NCBI RefSeq assembly: GCF_900105395.1
Contig: NZ_LT629775.1
Span: 6,847,501-6,911,500, forward strand
Direction: 5' to 3'
Length of the DNA stretch: 64,000 bases
Origin: Streptomyces sp. TLI_053
GTDB taxonomy: Bacteria > Actinomycetota > Actinomycetes > Streptomycetales > Streptomycetaceae
Under the pieces are notes generated by a model. That model saw only the letters and a program-made list of their open reading frames with translations, did no database searches and was not told the DNA's origin. Below are positions 32,864 to 40,499 of this stretch, piece by piece. Position numbers and translations under genes: made by a program. How positions within the stretch are numbered: position 1 is the first letter of the stretch; every line of letters begins with the position of its first letter.

Positions 32864-33061
32864 GGTGAAGTCCTTCGGGGCAGGTGGCTCTGACGCCGGG
32901 TTGGTCGCGGGGCGTGCTCGAACCGGCGAAGCTGCTGTGACCTGCGGGTTTCTCAGGACCGGGAGAGCATTCGCGGCGGCCGGGCGGGCGCCTGCGCATC
33001 CGCTTCGACGGGGATGGCGGTGAGGTGGCGCCGGGTGCGGTGGGAGGCGGCGGGGTTGGGC

Positions 33062-33145
33062 TCAGGTCACCGGACAGATGGCGCTGGACACGCGAAGGAG
33101 ATCGACGTGAAGTCGACCTACTAGGGTGGTTCCGGCGCTCGGCAT
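33062..33145 (-). CDS. Cysteine-containing leader peptide (cys operon uORF)
   Basis: A 27-aa ORF starting MPSAGTTLV and ending RLHVDLLRVSSAICPVT. The HVDL-x-RV-x-SA-x-C pattern matches leader peptides found before cysteine and sulfur genes in Streptomyces. It sits about 200 bp before the sulfite reductase start, leaving room for alternative RNA structures. Ribosome stalling at the single Cys codon, near the stop, would be the sensor. Translation is inferred from this match. Confidence 0.75.
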   Translation of the reverse strand: MPSAGTTLVGRLHVDLLRVSSAICPVT

Positions 33146-33181
33146 GGCAAGAGATTCGCACGGAGCACGACTCGCGGTCCA

Positions 33182-33203
33182 CTAACGTCCGTATTTTGGA
33201 CCT
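33182..33203. promoter_or_regulatory. Operator candidate upstream of the cys leader
   Basis: GTCCGTATTTTGGAC contains inverted GTCC/GGAC arms around AT-rich sequence, about 45 bp upstream of the leader peptide start. It is unusually AT-rich for this genome and may combine promoter and operator. Confidence 0.35.
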
Positions 33204-33279
33204 CAGAGTTTCGGATCGCGAGATGCCGGAGCGTTCCCGCCGCTCCCGCCGACCGGGCCCCGGATCCTCTTCTTTTCCG

Positions 33280-33419
33280 CGCCCGCGCGGCACTCGCGTA
33301 CCGCCCGCGCCTCACCCGCGTACCGCCCGCGCCTCACCCGCGCAGTGCCCGCGCGGCACTCGCGTACTGCCCGCGGGCCGCTCGCGCACCGTCCGCGGGC
33401 CGCCCGTGTCGCGCCCGTG
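33280..33419. repeat. Degenerate 21-bp tandem repeats
   Basis: About six imperfect copies of a unit like CGCGTACCGCCCGCGCCTCAC, two of them adjacent and almost identical, followed by decayed copies. They lie between the cys leader and the BrkB gene. Confidence 0.7.
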
Positions 33420-33452
33420 CCCCGGGAGAGGGGCCGACCGGTCCGGGCCCGA

Positions 33453-33458
33453 TAACGT
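33453..33458 (+). promoter_or_regulatory. -10 element TAACGT, leaderless geometry
   Basis: TAACGT ends 7 nt before GTG 33466. Confidence 0.5.
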
Positions 33459-33465
33459 TGGCCCT

Positions 33466-34761
33466 GTGCAAGCAGCAGGCGAAACGACCCGGTCGACCCC
33501 CGAGCGCCCCTCCCGTCGTCGGGGCAAGGGGTCCCGCCGGGCGGCCAAGCAGGCCACCTGGCGGACGACCGTCTGGGCGCTGGTCAAGGACACCACCAAC
33601 ACCTGCGTCGAGTACCGGGTCACCGGACTCGCCGCGGAGGCGGCCTTCTTCACGCTCCTCTCCATCCCACCGCTGCTGCTCTGCCTGGCCGGCACGCTCG
33701 GCTACCTCGACGACTTCCTCGGCGCGGGCACCATCGACAAGCTGAAGGCCGACATCGTCAAGGCGGCCGGCACGGTGCTCTCGGACTCCTCCATCACCCA
33801 GGTCGTCCAGCCGCTGCTGCGCCAGGTCTTCGACCAGACCAGGCCGGACCTCGTCTCGATCGGCTTCCTGCTGTCGCTCTGGTCCGGCTCCCGGGCGCTC
33901 TACATCTTCATCGACACCATCACCGTGATGTACGGGCTCGACGGCAAGCGCGGCATCGTCAAGACCCGGCTGATGTCGCTCGGCCTCTACCTCGGCGCGC
34001 TGGTGATCGGCTCACTGGTGCTGCCGCTGCTGATGGCCGGGCCGGGGCTGGTGACCAACGCCGTGCCGGAGAGCGGCGGACTGATCAACGCCGCCTACTG
34101 GCCGTTCGCGATCCTGCTGCTGATCGTCTCGCTGACGACGCTCTACCACCTGGCGGTGCCGGTCTCCACGCCCTGGCGCGAGGACATCCCGGGCGCGCTG
34201 GTCGCCCTGGTGGTACTGGTCTTCTGCAGCGTCGCGCTGCGCCTCTACCTGGTCAGCTCCATCGAGGGCCACTCGGTGTACGGCTCGCTGGCCGCGCCGG
34301 TGGCCGTCCTGCTGTGGATCTTCGTGGTCGCGCTCGCGGTGCTCATCGGCGCCGCCATGAACGCGGCCATAGACCGCCGCTGGCCCACCCTGGAGACCGC
34401 CGACGCCCGCGCCGAGAACGAGCGCGCGCACGAGGAGGCCGCGGCCGCCGTGGTCCGCGAGGTGGCCGCCCGGCGCGCCGTCGAACGGGCCCGCCGGGCC
34501 CGCGAGCTGGGCCTCGCCGAGGGCGGCGAGGAGGAGTACTGGGAGGAGGACGGCGAGGACGCCGACGTGCCCTCCGAGTACCCCGAGCGGTGGGCCGACG
34601 TGCTCGCGGCCGACAACCTCCGCGGCCGGATCACCGCGCGCGGCGGCGGCCCGCACCACCGGCCGGCCCCGCCGCCGCCGGACAGCGACCGGCCCACCGC
34701 GCCGCCGCCCGAGTACCCGCTGCCCAGCCGCCCGCCGAGCCCGCCGTGGGACCGGCGGTGA
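33466..34761 (+). CDS. YihY/BrkB-family inner membrane protein
   Basis: A 431-aa protein with about six membrane helices in the central part (EAAFFTLLSIPPLLLCLAGT, LVSIGFLLSLWSGSRALYIF, LGLYLGALVIGSLVLPLLMA, YWPFAILLLIVSLTTLYHL, ALVALVVLVFCSVALRLYLV, PVAVLLWIFVVALAVLIGAA) between a basic N-terminus and a long charged/Pro-rich C-terminal tail (EEEYWEEDGEDAD). It was once annotated as RNase BN, which is wrong for this family; the function is unknown. GTG 33466 has TAACGT 7 nt upstream, suggesting leaderless transcription. Confidence 0.88.
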   Translation: MQAAGETTRSTPERPSRRRGKGSRRAAKQATWRTTVWALVKDTTNTCVEYRVTGLAAEAAFFTLLSIPPLLLCLAGTLGYLDDFLGAGTIDKLKADIVKAAGTVLSDSSITQVVQPLLRQVFDQTRPDLVSIGFLLSLWSGSRALYIFIDTITVMYGLDGKRGIVKTRLMSLGLYLGALVIGSLVLPLLMAGPGLVTNAVPESGGLINAAYWPFAILLLIVSLTTLYHLAVPVSTPWREDIPGALVALVVLVFCSVALRLYLVSSIEGHSVYGSLAAPVAVLLWIFVVALAVLIGAAMNAAIDRRWPTLETADARAENERAHEEAAAAVVREVAARRAVERARRARELGLAEGGEEEYWEEDGEDADVPSEYPERWADVLAADNLRGRITARGGGPHHRPAPPPPDSDRPTAPPPEYPLPSRPPSPPWDRR

Positions 34762-34766
34762 GCTCC

Positions 34767-34863
34767 GGGGCGCACGGAACCGCTGGTGGGGTACGGAACC
34801 GCAGGTGGGGCACGGAACCGCGGACGGGCACGGAACCGCTGGTGGGGCACGGAACTGCAGGTG
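34767..34863. repeat. Five tandem ~20-bp repeats
   Basis: Five copies of a unit like GGGGCACGGAACCGCTGGT directly follow the BrkB stop codon and end just before the rsgA promoter. Confidence 0.8.
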
Positions 34864-34872
34864 AAAAACCGG

Positions 34873-34901
34873 TTGGCAGGGTGGACCGGGCCCGCTAGCG
34901 T
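34873..34901 (+). promoter_or_regulatory. Promoter of the uORF-rsgA transcript
   Basis: TTGGCA (34873-34878), a 17-bp spacer and TAGCGT (34896-34901): the best housekeeping-type promoter in the window. The predicted start is near 34908, giving a leader of ~195 nt before rsgA. Confidence 0.7.
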
Positions 34902-34964
34902 GTGAGCGTCCGGTTCGGGCGGCGTCGCGCGCCGTCCGAGGAGAGAAAGCAGGAGGTGAGTCCC

Positions 34965-35036
34965 GTGGCCACGATTGCCATGACGGCTGCCCGGGGCAGC
35001 AACCGCATCCACCTCTCCCTGCCGGCCGCCGGCTGA
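34965..35036 (+). CDS. 23-aa upstream ORF in the rsgA leader
   Basis: GTG 34965 has a strong AGGAGGTGAG upstream and encodes MATIAMTAARGSNRIHLSLP plus three residues. It lies between the rsgA promoter and gene and is followed by a hairpin. This layout suggests a regulatory leader peptide. I do not recognise the peptide. Confidence 0.5.
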   Translation: MATIAMTAARGSNRIHLSLPAAG

Positions 35037-35040
35037 CGTA

Positions 35041-35099
35041 GCCCTTCGCGCACGCAGCCGCAGCAGCCCGGCGGGACCACTTTCCTCCCGAAGGGCCCA
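35041..35099 (+). promoter_or_regulatory. Long-range hairpin in the rsgA leader
   Basis: GCCCTTCG (35041-35048) can pair with CGAAGGGC (35091-35098), enclosing ~42 nt and ending ~6 nt before the TTG start of rsgA. It begins 4 nt after the uORF stop, so ribosomes on the uORF could open it. Confidence 0.5.
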
Positions 35100-35104
35100 C
35101 TGCG

Positions 35105-36274
35105 TTGTTCAACGCTGCCTCCGTTCCGTTCTCCTCTTCTTCCCCCCTCTCCGCCCTCTCCGCCCTCTCCGCCGCCGACGGTTTCGAGCCCGCCGCACCC
35201 GCCGGGTCGCTGGCCGCTTACGGCTGGACCAGCGCGCTCGACGAACTGTTCGCGCCGCTGGCCGAGGCCGGGCTGGTCCCGGCCCGGATCGTCCGGATCG
35301 ACCGGGGCCGGTGCGACGCCGTCCTGGTCGACCCCGGCACGGGCGAGCTCCGCACCGTCCGGGCCGACACCCGGCAGGTCGGCGACGCCGACATGATCAA
35401 CTGCCCGTGCACCGGGGACTGGGTCGCCGTCGACCTCTCGCCCGGTCTGCCCGTGCCCGCGGTCGCGGCCCTGCTGCCGCGCTCCACCGCGATCATCCGC
35501 AAGGTCGCCGGCAAGCGCTCCGACGGCCAGGTGCTCGCCGCCAACGTCGACACCGTGGTGATCGCCGCCTCGCTCGCCGCCGAGCCGGACCTCGGCCGGA
35601 TCGAGCGCTTCCTCGCCCTCGCCTGGGAGTCCGGCGCCGAGCCGCTGGTCGTGCTCACCAAGGCCGACCTGGTCGACGACGCCGACTTCATCCGCGCCGA
35701 CGTCGAGGCCGCCGCGCCCGGCGTCACCGTTCTGGTGGTCAGCGCCGAGACGGGCGAGGGGATCGACGTGCTGCGCGCCTGCACGCCCGGCACCACCGCG
35801 GTGCTCGGCCAGTCCGGCGTCGGCAAGTCCACCCTCACCAATGTGCTCGCCGGGGTCGATGTGATGACCGTCCAGGCCGCCCGCTCGGGCGACCAGAAGG
35901 GCCGGCACACCACGACCACCCGTGAGCTCGTCCTGCTGCCCGGCGGCGGGGTGCTGATCGACACCCCCGGCCTGCGTGAGGTCGGCCTCTACGGTGGCGA
36001 GGGCGTGGCGCTCGCGTTCGCCGACATCGAGGAGCTGGCCGAGGGCTGCCGCTTCCACGACTGCCGCCACACGAGCGAGCCCGGCTGCGCGGTGCGGGCC
36101 GCCCTGGAGGACGGCTCGCTGCCCGAGCGCCGGATGGACAGCTATCTCAAGCTCCAGCGGGAGAACGAGTGGATCGCCTCCCGCTCGGACGCCCGGCTCG
36201 CCTCGGAGCGGTTGAAGAAGTGGAAGACCATCACCAAGTCGATGCGCGCCTCGGGAGGTCCCGTGAAGCGGTGA
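35105..36274 (+). CDS. rsgA: Ribosome small subunit-dependent GTPase RsgA
   Basis: A 389-aa circularly permuted GTPase involved in late 30S maturation. An N-terminal OB domain (~60-120) precedes the GTPase with G4 LTKADLV before G1 GQSGVGKST and G3 DTPG. The C-terminal zinc domain has CRFHDCRHTSEPGC. TTG 35105 gives a Ser/Ala-rich N-terminus (FNAASVPFSSSSP) with no Shine-Dalgarno, as the region is occupied by the hairpin; a downstream start is possible. The gene has its own promoter and a 23-aa uORF. Confidence 0.93.
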   Translation: MFNAASVPFSSSSPLSALSALSAADGFEPAAPAGSLAAYGWTSALDELFAPLAEAGLVPARIVRIDRGRCDAVLVDPGTGELRTVRADTRQVGDADMINCPCTGDWVAVDLSPGLPVPAVAALLPRSTAIIRKVAGKRSDGQVLAANVDTVVIAASLAAEPDLGRIERFLALAWESGAEPLVVLTKADLVDDADFIRADVEAAAPGVTVLVVSAETGEGIDVLRACTPGTTAVLGQSGVGKSTLTNVLAGVDVMTVQAARSGDQKGRHTTTTRELVLLPGGGVLIDTPGLREVGLYGGEGVALAFADIEELAEGCRFHDCRHTSEPGCAVRAALEDGSLPERRMDSYLKLQRENEWIASRSDARLASERLKKWKTITKSMRASGGPVKR

Positions 36275-36330
36275 CCTCGGGCCGGTGCCGCTCCGCCCGG
36301 CCCGCCCGAGCCCCCTGTCCACCGGCCCGT

Positions 36331-36362
36331 CCGGCCCGCCGCCGCTACCGGGGGCGGGCCGG
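36331..36362. terminator. Terminator between rsgA and the convergent ASCH gene
   Basis: CCGGCCCGCC (36331-36340) pairs with GGCGGGCCGG (36353-36362). It probably serves both strands. Confidence 0.65.
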
Positions 36363-36382
36363 GCGCCGGGCGGCGGTGGCCG

Positions 36383-36838
36383 TCAGCGGAAGTCGGCGAC
36401 CAGCCGGAACCGCTCCAGGATCACCCGGGTGTCGTCCGTGACGGTGAAATCCGGGTCGCCGAGCGCCGCGCGCAGCTCGTCGCTGTGCCAGAACCGCTCG
36501 TGCCCGGACCGCCACTCGGCGAGCGTCGTGTACCCCTCGCCCTCGTCGAGGGCGTGCTGCAGGTCGACCTCGTCGAGCCGGACGATCCGGACCTCGGCGA
36601 CCTCGGTCACCGCGACGATCCGCCCGGCCGAGTCCACCACGGCGCCCCTGGTCCCGGCCAGCGGCAGCGGCTCGTCCTCGGCCTCGTACTCGGTGACCAG
36701 GCCGGTGGTGCTGGTCTTCGCCCCGGACAGCACGGCCTCGACCAGCCGGTCCCGCAACGGGCCGGGGAAGGCGAACTGCTCGACGCGCAGCGCGGTGACC
36801 CGGGGGTCGTCCGGACCGGAGTAGGGCTGCTCGGACAC
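36383..36838 (-). CDS. ASCH-domain protein
   Basis: A 151-aa protein with the ASCH fold, a PUA-like RNA-binding module: FPGPLRDRLVEAVLSGAKTSTTGLVTEY is the G-x-K-x-x-T-x-x type signature, and EVRIVRLDEVDLQHALDEGEG matches family members such as YqfB-like amidohydrolases. GTG 36838 follows AGGAGATC. Whether it binds RNA or hydrolyses modified nucleosides is open. Confidence 0.88.
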   Translation of the reverse strand: MSEQPYSGPDDPRVTALRVEQFAFPGPLRDRLVEAVLSGAKTSTTGLVTEYEAEDEPLPLAGTRGAVVDSAGRIVAVTEVAEVRIVRLDEVDLQHALDEGEGYTTLAEWRSGHERFWHSDELRAALGDPDFTVTDDTRVILERFRLVADFR

Positions 36839-36998
36839 GGGATCTCCTGTCGGTCGGGGTGGGGGACCCGCGCAGGCTATCCGGCCGGGGCGGGCGCGGG
36901 CTCCTGGTTTTCCACCGGCCCGGCGTCCGGGCGCCGGGCCGACGCCCATGTCCGATTTCCGCCGGTCGAGGCCCCTCCGGTGCCGCAGACTGGACAGC

Positions 36999-38519
36999 GT
37001 GATCGACGACGACATCCGGTACCGCGCCGTGGACAGCCGGGACGCCCGCTTCGACGGTGTCTTCTTCACGGCCGTCACCTCGACCGGCATCTACTGCCGG
37101 CCGAGCTGCCCGGCCGTGACCCCGAAGCGCGTCAACTGCACCTTCTACCCCAGCGCCGCCGCCGCCCAGCACGCCGGCTTCCGGGCCTGCCGCCGCTGCC
37201 GCCCCGACTCCGTCCCCGGCTCGCCCGAGTGGAACCAGCGCGCCGACCTGGTCGGCCGGGCCATGCGGCTGATCGGCGACGGCGTGGTGGACCGCGAGGG
37301 CGTGGCCGGTCTGGCCGACCGCCTCGGTTACAGCTCCCGCCAGCTCCAGCGCCAGCTCACCGCCGAACTCGGCGCCGGCCCGATCGCGCTGGCCCGCGCC
37401 CGCCGAGCCCAGACCGCCCGGCTGCTGCTCCAGACCACCGGGCTGCCGGTCACCGAGATCGCGTTCGCGGCCGGCTTCGCCTCCGTCCGGCAGTTCAACG
37501 ACACCGTGCGCGAGATCTACGACCGCACCCCGAGCGGGCTGCGCGCCGAGGTGGCGGCCGGCCGGCGCACCGCGACCCCGGCCGGGGGCCTCGCCCTGCG
37601 GCTCGCCTACCGGGGCGCCCTGGACAGCGACCACCTGATCGACTTCCTCGCCCTGCGGGCCGTGCCCGGGGTGGAGGAGGTCGTGCCCGGACCGGGCCCC
37701 GGCGTGCGGACCTACCGTCGCACCCTCGCGCTCCCGTACGGCACCGGCATCGCCGAGGTGGACGGCCTGGGCGCCGACCGGCCGGTTGCCCGGGGGTGGC
37801 TCGACTGCCGGCTGTTCCTCACCGACCTGCGCGACCTGCCGACCGCCGTCCAGCGCCTGCGGGTCCTGTTCGACCTGGACGCCGACCCGGTCGCGGTCGA
37901 CGAGCAGCTCGGCGCCGACCCGCTGCTCGGTCCGCTGGTCCGGGCCCGCCCCGGGCTGCGCTCGCCGGGCCACGTCGACCCGCACGAACTGGCCGTGCGC
38001 GCCGTCCTCGGCCAGCAGGTCACCGTCGGCGCGGCCCGCACCCTGGCCGGCCGACTGGCCGAGAAGTACGGCACCGCGCTGCCCGAACCCAGCGGCGGAC
38101 TGCGGTTGCTCTTCCCGACCGCCGCCGCGCTGGCCACCGCCGACCCGGAGGACTTCGCGATGCCGGCCGCCCGGCGCCGCGCGCTCACCGGCCTGTGCGC
38201 CGCCCTCGCCGAGGGCACCGTCCGGCTCGACGGCGGCGTCGACCGGGAGGAGGCGGCCGCTCAACTGCTCGCCCTGCCCGGCATCGGCCCGTGGACCGTC
38301 GGCTACCTGCGGATGCGCGCGCTCGCCGACCCCGACGTCTTCCTCCCGAGCGACATCGGCGTCAGGCACGGACTGCTCCGGCTCGGCGCCCCGGGGGACC
38401 CGAAGTCCGCCGCCCTCGCGTCCGGCGCCTGGGCCCCGTGGCGCTCCTACGCCGTGCACCGCCTCTGGGCGGCCCCGGCCGACGACCTCAGCACCCGAAC
38501 GGAGAACACCCCCGCATGA
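36999..38519 (+). CDS. Ada-AlkA fusion: methyl-phosphotriester sensor plus 3-methyladenine DNA glycosylase
   Basis: A 506-aa alkylation-repair protein. Residues ~5-75 are the Ada zinc domain with four Cys (GIYCRPSC...NC...ACRRC); the first Cys is the likely methyl acceptor. AraC-type HTH motifs follow (VAGLADRLGYSSRQLQRQL). The C-terminal half is AlkA, with an HhH in LPGIGPWTVGYLRMRALADP and the catalytic Asp in FLPSDIGVRHG. It can sense damage, activate transcription and excise alkylated bases. GTG 36999 has CAGACT 7 nt upstream; ATG 36948 is an alternative. It is coupled to ogt by an ATGA overlap. Confidence 0.93.
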   Translation: MIDDDIRYRAVDSRDARFDGVFFTAVTSTGIYCRPSCPAVTPKRVNCTFYPSAAAAQHAGFRACRRCRPDSVPGSPEWNQRADLVGRAMRLIGDGVVDREGVAGLADRLGYSSRQLQRQLTAELGAGPIALARARRAQTARLLLQTTGLPVTEIAFAAGFASVRQFNDTVREIYDRTPSGLRAEVAAGRRTATPAGGLALRLAYRGALDSDHLIDFLALRAVPGVEEVVPGPGPGVRTYRRTLALPYGTGIAEVDGLGADRPVARGWLDCRLFLTDLRDLPTAVQRLRVLFDLDADPVAVDEQLGADPLLGPLVRARPGLRSPGHVDPHELAVRAVLGQQVTVGAARTLAGRLAEKYGTALPEPSGGLRLLFPTAAALATADPEDFAMPAARRRALTGLCAALAEGTVRLDGGVDREEAAAQLLALPGIGPWTVGYLRMRALADPDVFLPSDIGVRHGLLRLGAPGDPKSAALASGAWAPWRSYAVHRLWAAPADDLSTRTENTPA

Positions 38520-39169
38520 GCACCACCGAGAAGACCACTCCGAAGACCACTCCGAAGACCACGATCCCGAGGACGACGGCTCCGAGGACGACGACCGGCA
38601 GGACGACGACCGGGAACGCCGCGGACGGGAACGCCGCGCCCGGGGGGACCTCCGGCGGGACCGGCACCACGGTCTTCACCTTCATGGAGAGCCCGTTCGG
38701 GCGGCTGATGCTCAGCGGCGTCCGGCCCGTGGACGGCGGTCCGGCCGCGCTGGCCACCGTCACGGCCCCCGGCCAGAAGTACGCGCTCGCCGAGCCCGCC
38801 GACGACTGGGAGCACGACCCGGAGGCGCTGGCCGAGCCGGTGGCCCAGCTGACCGCGTACTTCGCCGGGGAGCGCACCCGGTTCGACTTCCCGCTCGCCC
38901 CCGTGGGCACCGAGTTCCGGCGCCGGATCTGGGAGGCGCTGGACCGGATCCCGTACGGGGAGACCGTCACCTACGGCCGGCTCGCCGAACTGGCGGGCGA
39001 GTCCCCGCGGGCCGTCCGCGCGGTCGGCGGCGCGGTCGGTGCCAATCCGCTGCTCATCGTCCGCCCCTGCCACCGCGTCGTCGGGGCCAACGGCGCCCTC
39101 ACCGGCTTCGCCGCCGGGACGGACCGCAAGCGCTGGCTGCTGGACCTGGAGAGCGGCGCCCTGTTCTGA
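38516..39169 (+). CDS. ogt: Methylated-DNA-protein cysteine methyltransferase, Thr-rich N-terminal tail
   Basis: A 217-aa O6-alkylguanine repair protein with the acceptor motif IVRPCHRVVGANGALTGFAAG and the HTH-like RAVRAVGGAVGANP. The N-terminal ~55 residues form a Thr/Lys/Pro/Arg-rich tail (TTPKTTPKTTIPRTTAPRTT) coded by short DNA repeats, which is not part of the family core. ATG 38516 overlaps the Ada-AlkA stop, so the two are coupled. It forms a single operon for direct and excision repair. Confidence 0.93.
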   Translation: MSTTEKTTPKTTPKTTIPRTTAPRTTTGRTTTGNAADGNAAPGGTSGGTGTTVFTFMESPFGRLMLSGVRPVDGGPAALATVTAPGQKYALAEPADDWEHDPEALAEPVAQLTAYFAGERTRFDFPLAPVGTEFRRRIWEALDRIPYGETVTYGRLAELAGESPRAVRAVGGAVGANPLLIVRPCHRVVGANGALTGFAAGTDRKRWLLDLESGALF

Positions 39170-39260
39170 CGGCCGGGGAGGTACGGGGCGCCCGCCGGGC
39201 CCGGCCCGCCCGGAGGAGGACCGGCCCGGGCCACGCCGCAGGGCGGTCGGGACGGGACCG

Positions 39261-39791
39261 TCAGCCGGCGACCGAGGCCAGGTCCACCCGCCAGTCGTTG
39301 CTGCGCATCCAGCGGCCGGGCGGGAACTCGAAGTCGGTCTCGCCGACGAGCGTGAAGCCCGCCCGGCGGCAGACGGCGTTGGAGGCGGGGTGGTCCACCG
39401 AGGGGAAGGCGTGCAGGTGGCGGTGGCGCGCGGTGCGGGCCGCGGCGCCGACGGCGGCCCGCGCCGCGGCCGCGGCGATGCCCCGGCCCCGGTGGGGCGG
39501 GAGCACGTTCCAGCCCATCTCGTAGACGGTGCCGCCCTGCCACGCGCGCTCGGCGTAGCCGACGCTGCCGACGGCCACCCCCTCGGGCACCTCCTCGGTC
39601 TCCAGCACCACGCGGTACATGCAGCCGGTCCCGGAGGGCACGAAGTCGAGGTAGCGGCGGTGGCGGACGAGCATCCGCTCCTCGCTCTCCGGACCGCCGA
39701 CGTGCCGGCGCATCTCCGGGGTGTTGATCAGCCGCAGCAGGGCGAGATCGGAGTCGGTCCAGGCTTCGAGCCGCAGCGCGGGGGTGTCCAT
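39261..39791 (-). CDS. GNAT-family acetyltransferase
   Basis: A 176-aa RimJ/RimL-like acetyltransferase. Its motif A is WNVLPPHRGRGIAAAAARAAV, and AFPSVDHPASNAVCRRAGFTLVGE is the typical C-terminal signature. The substrate is unknown. ATG 39791 has TATCGT ending 6 nt upstream, consistent with leaderless transcription; longer starts would lack any signal. Confidence 0.87.
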   Translation of the reverse strand: MDTPALRLEAWTDSDLALLRLINTPEMRRHVGGPESEERMLVRHRRYLDFVPSGTGCMYRVVLETEEVPEGVAVGSVGYAERAWQGGTVYEMGWNVLPPHRGRGIAAAAARAAVGAAARTARHRHLHAFPSVDHPASNAVCRRAGFTLVGETDFEFPPGRWMRSNDWRVDLASVAG

Positions 39792-39841
39792 GACCGGACG
39801 ATAGTGGCGCCGGCCACCGGGGTGGTAGCCGTTTTCGCCGC

Positions 39842-40357
39842 TCAGGCCAGGGGGTCGGCGAGGGCGCGGGCGAGGTTCTCCAGGGCGGGCAGCGCGTGCA
39901 TCACGGCGTCGCGGTCGGCGGCGGAGAGGGTGTCGAGAGCGTCCGCGATCCGGCGCTCGTGGGCGCGCTGCCAGTCGTCGAGCTGGCGGCGCCCGGCCGG
40001 GGTGAGCGCGATCCGGGCGGTGCGACGGTCCCCGGGGTCGGCCTGGCGGTCGACGAAGCCGGCCTCCAGCAGCTTGCCGACCAGCCCGCTCACGGTGTTC
40101 GGGGCGAGCCGCTGCCGGGCGGCCAGTTCGCCGACCCGCAGCGGTGCGGCGGCGAGCGTCTGGAGGAGTTCGACCTGCGCCATCGGCAGGGACTCCCACG
40201 GGTAGTCGGTCCGGATGCTGCTGCGCAGGGCGCGGCGGAGCCGGGTGACCGCGTCGGTGAGCCGGCGGGCGCGTTCGATCGTCGTCGGCTCCGCGTCCCG
40301 CGGCTCGAGGCCGTGCGGGCCTGTGGTGGATTCGGGAACGGACGGTGACGACGGCAT
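39842..40357 (-). CDS. MarR-family transcriptional regulator
   Basis: A 171-aa winged-helix regulator. The recognition region is LRVGELAARQRLAPNTVSGLVGKLLEAGFVDRQADPGDRRTARIALTP. It is divergent from an MFS exporter; an AT-rich palindrome (40473-40489) overlapping the exporter -10 is a good operator candidate. ATG 40357 has TACGCT 7 nt upstream, so it too may be leaderless. Confidence 0.9.
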   Translation of the reverse strand: MPSSPSVPESTTGPHGLEPRDAEPTTIERARRLTDAVTRLRRALRSSIRTDYPWESLPMAQVELLQTLAAAPLRVGELAARQRLAPNTVSGLVGKLLEAGFVDRQADPGDRRTARIALTPAGRRQLDDWQRAHERRIADALDTLSAADRDAVMHALPALENLARALADPLA

Positions 40358-40472
40358 GGCCGACAGCGTATCGCCTGGTACCGGTGCCCTTTGACGGCTG
40401 CGGACCGGTCGGGCGCGACCGGTCCCGCTCCGTGACGGACCGGTCGCACCCAGAACAGATCGTAGAGCGAAC

Positions 40473-40492
40473 ATATCTGCATCCGATATATT
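40473..40492 (+). promoter_or_regulatory. MarR operator candidate overlapping the MFS -10 element
   Basis: ATATC-tgcatcc-GATAT is a palindrome (40473-40489), and TATATT (40487-40492) lies 7 nt before the ATG at 40500. Bound repressor would cover the -10. Confidence 0.6.
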
Positions 40493-40499
40493 TCCTCGT

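Noticed and set aside
32920..32950. GGTTCGAGC-like sequence suggesting a tRNA T-loop
   Set aside because: No cloverleaf or CCA-side stem could be built around it; it lies in the leader of the sulfite reductase.
33466..34761. RNase BN annotation for the BrkB-family protein
   Set aside because: The name is a historical error for this family; the sequence is an integral membrane protein with no nuclease motif.
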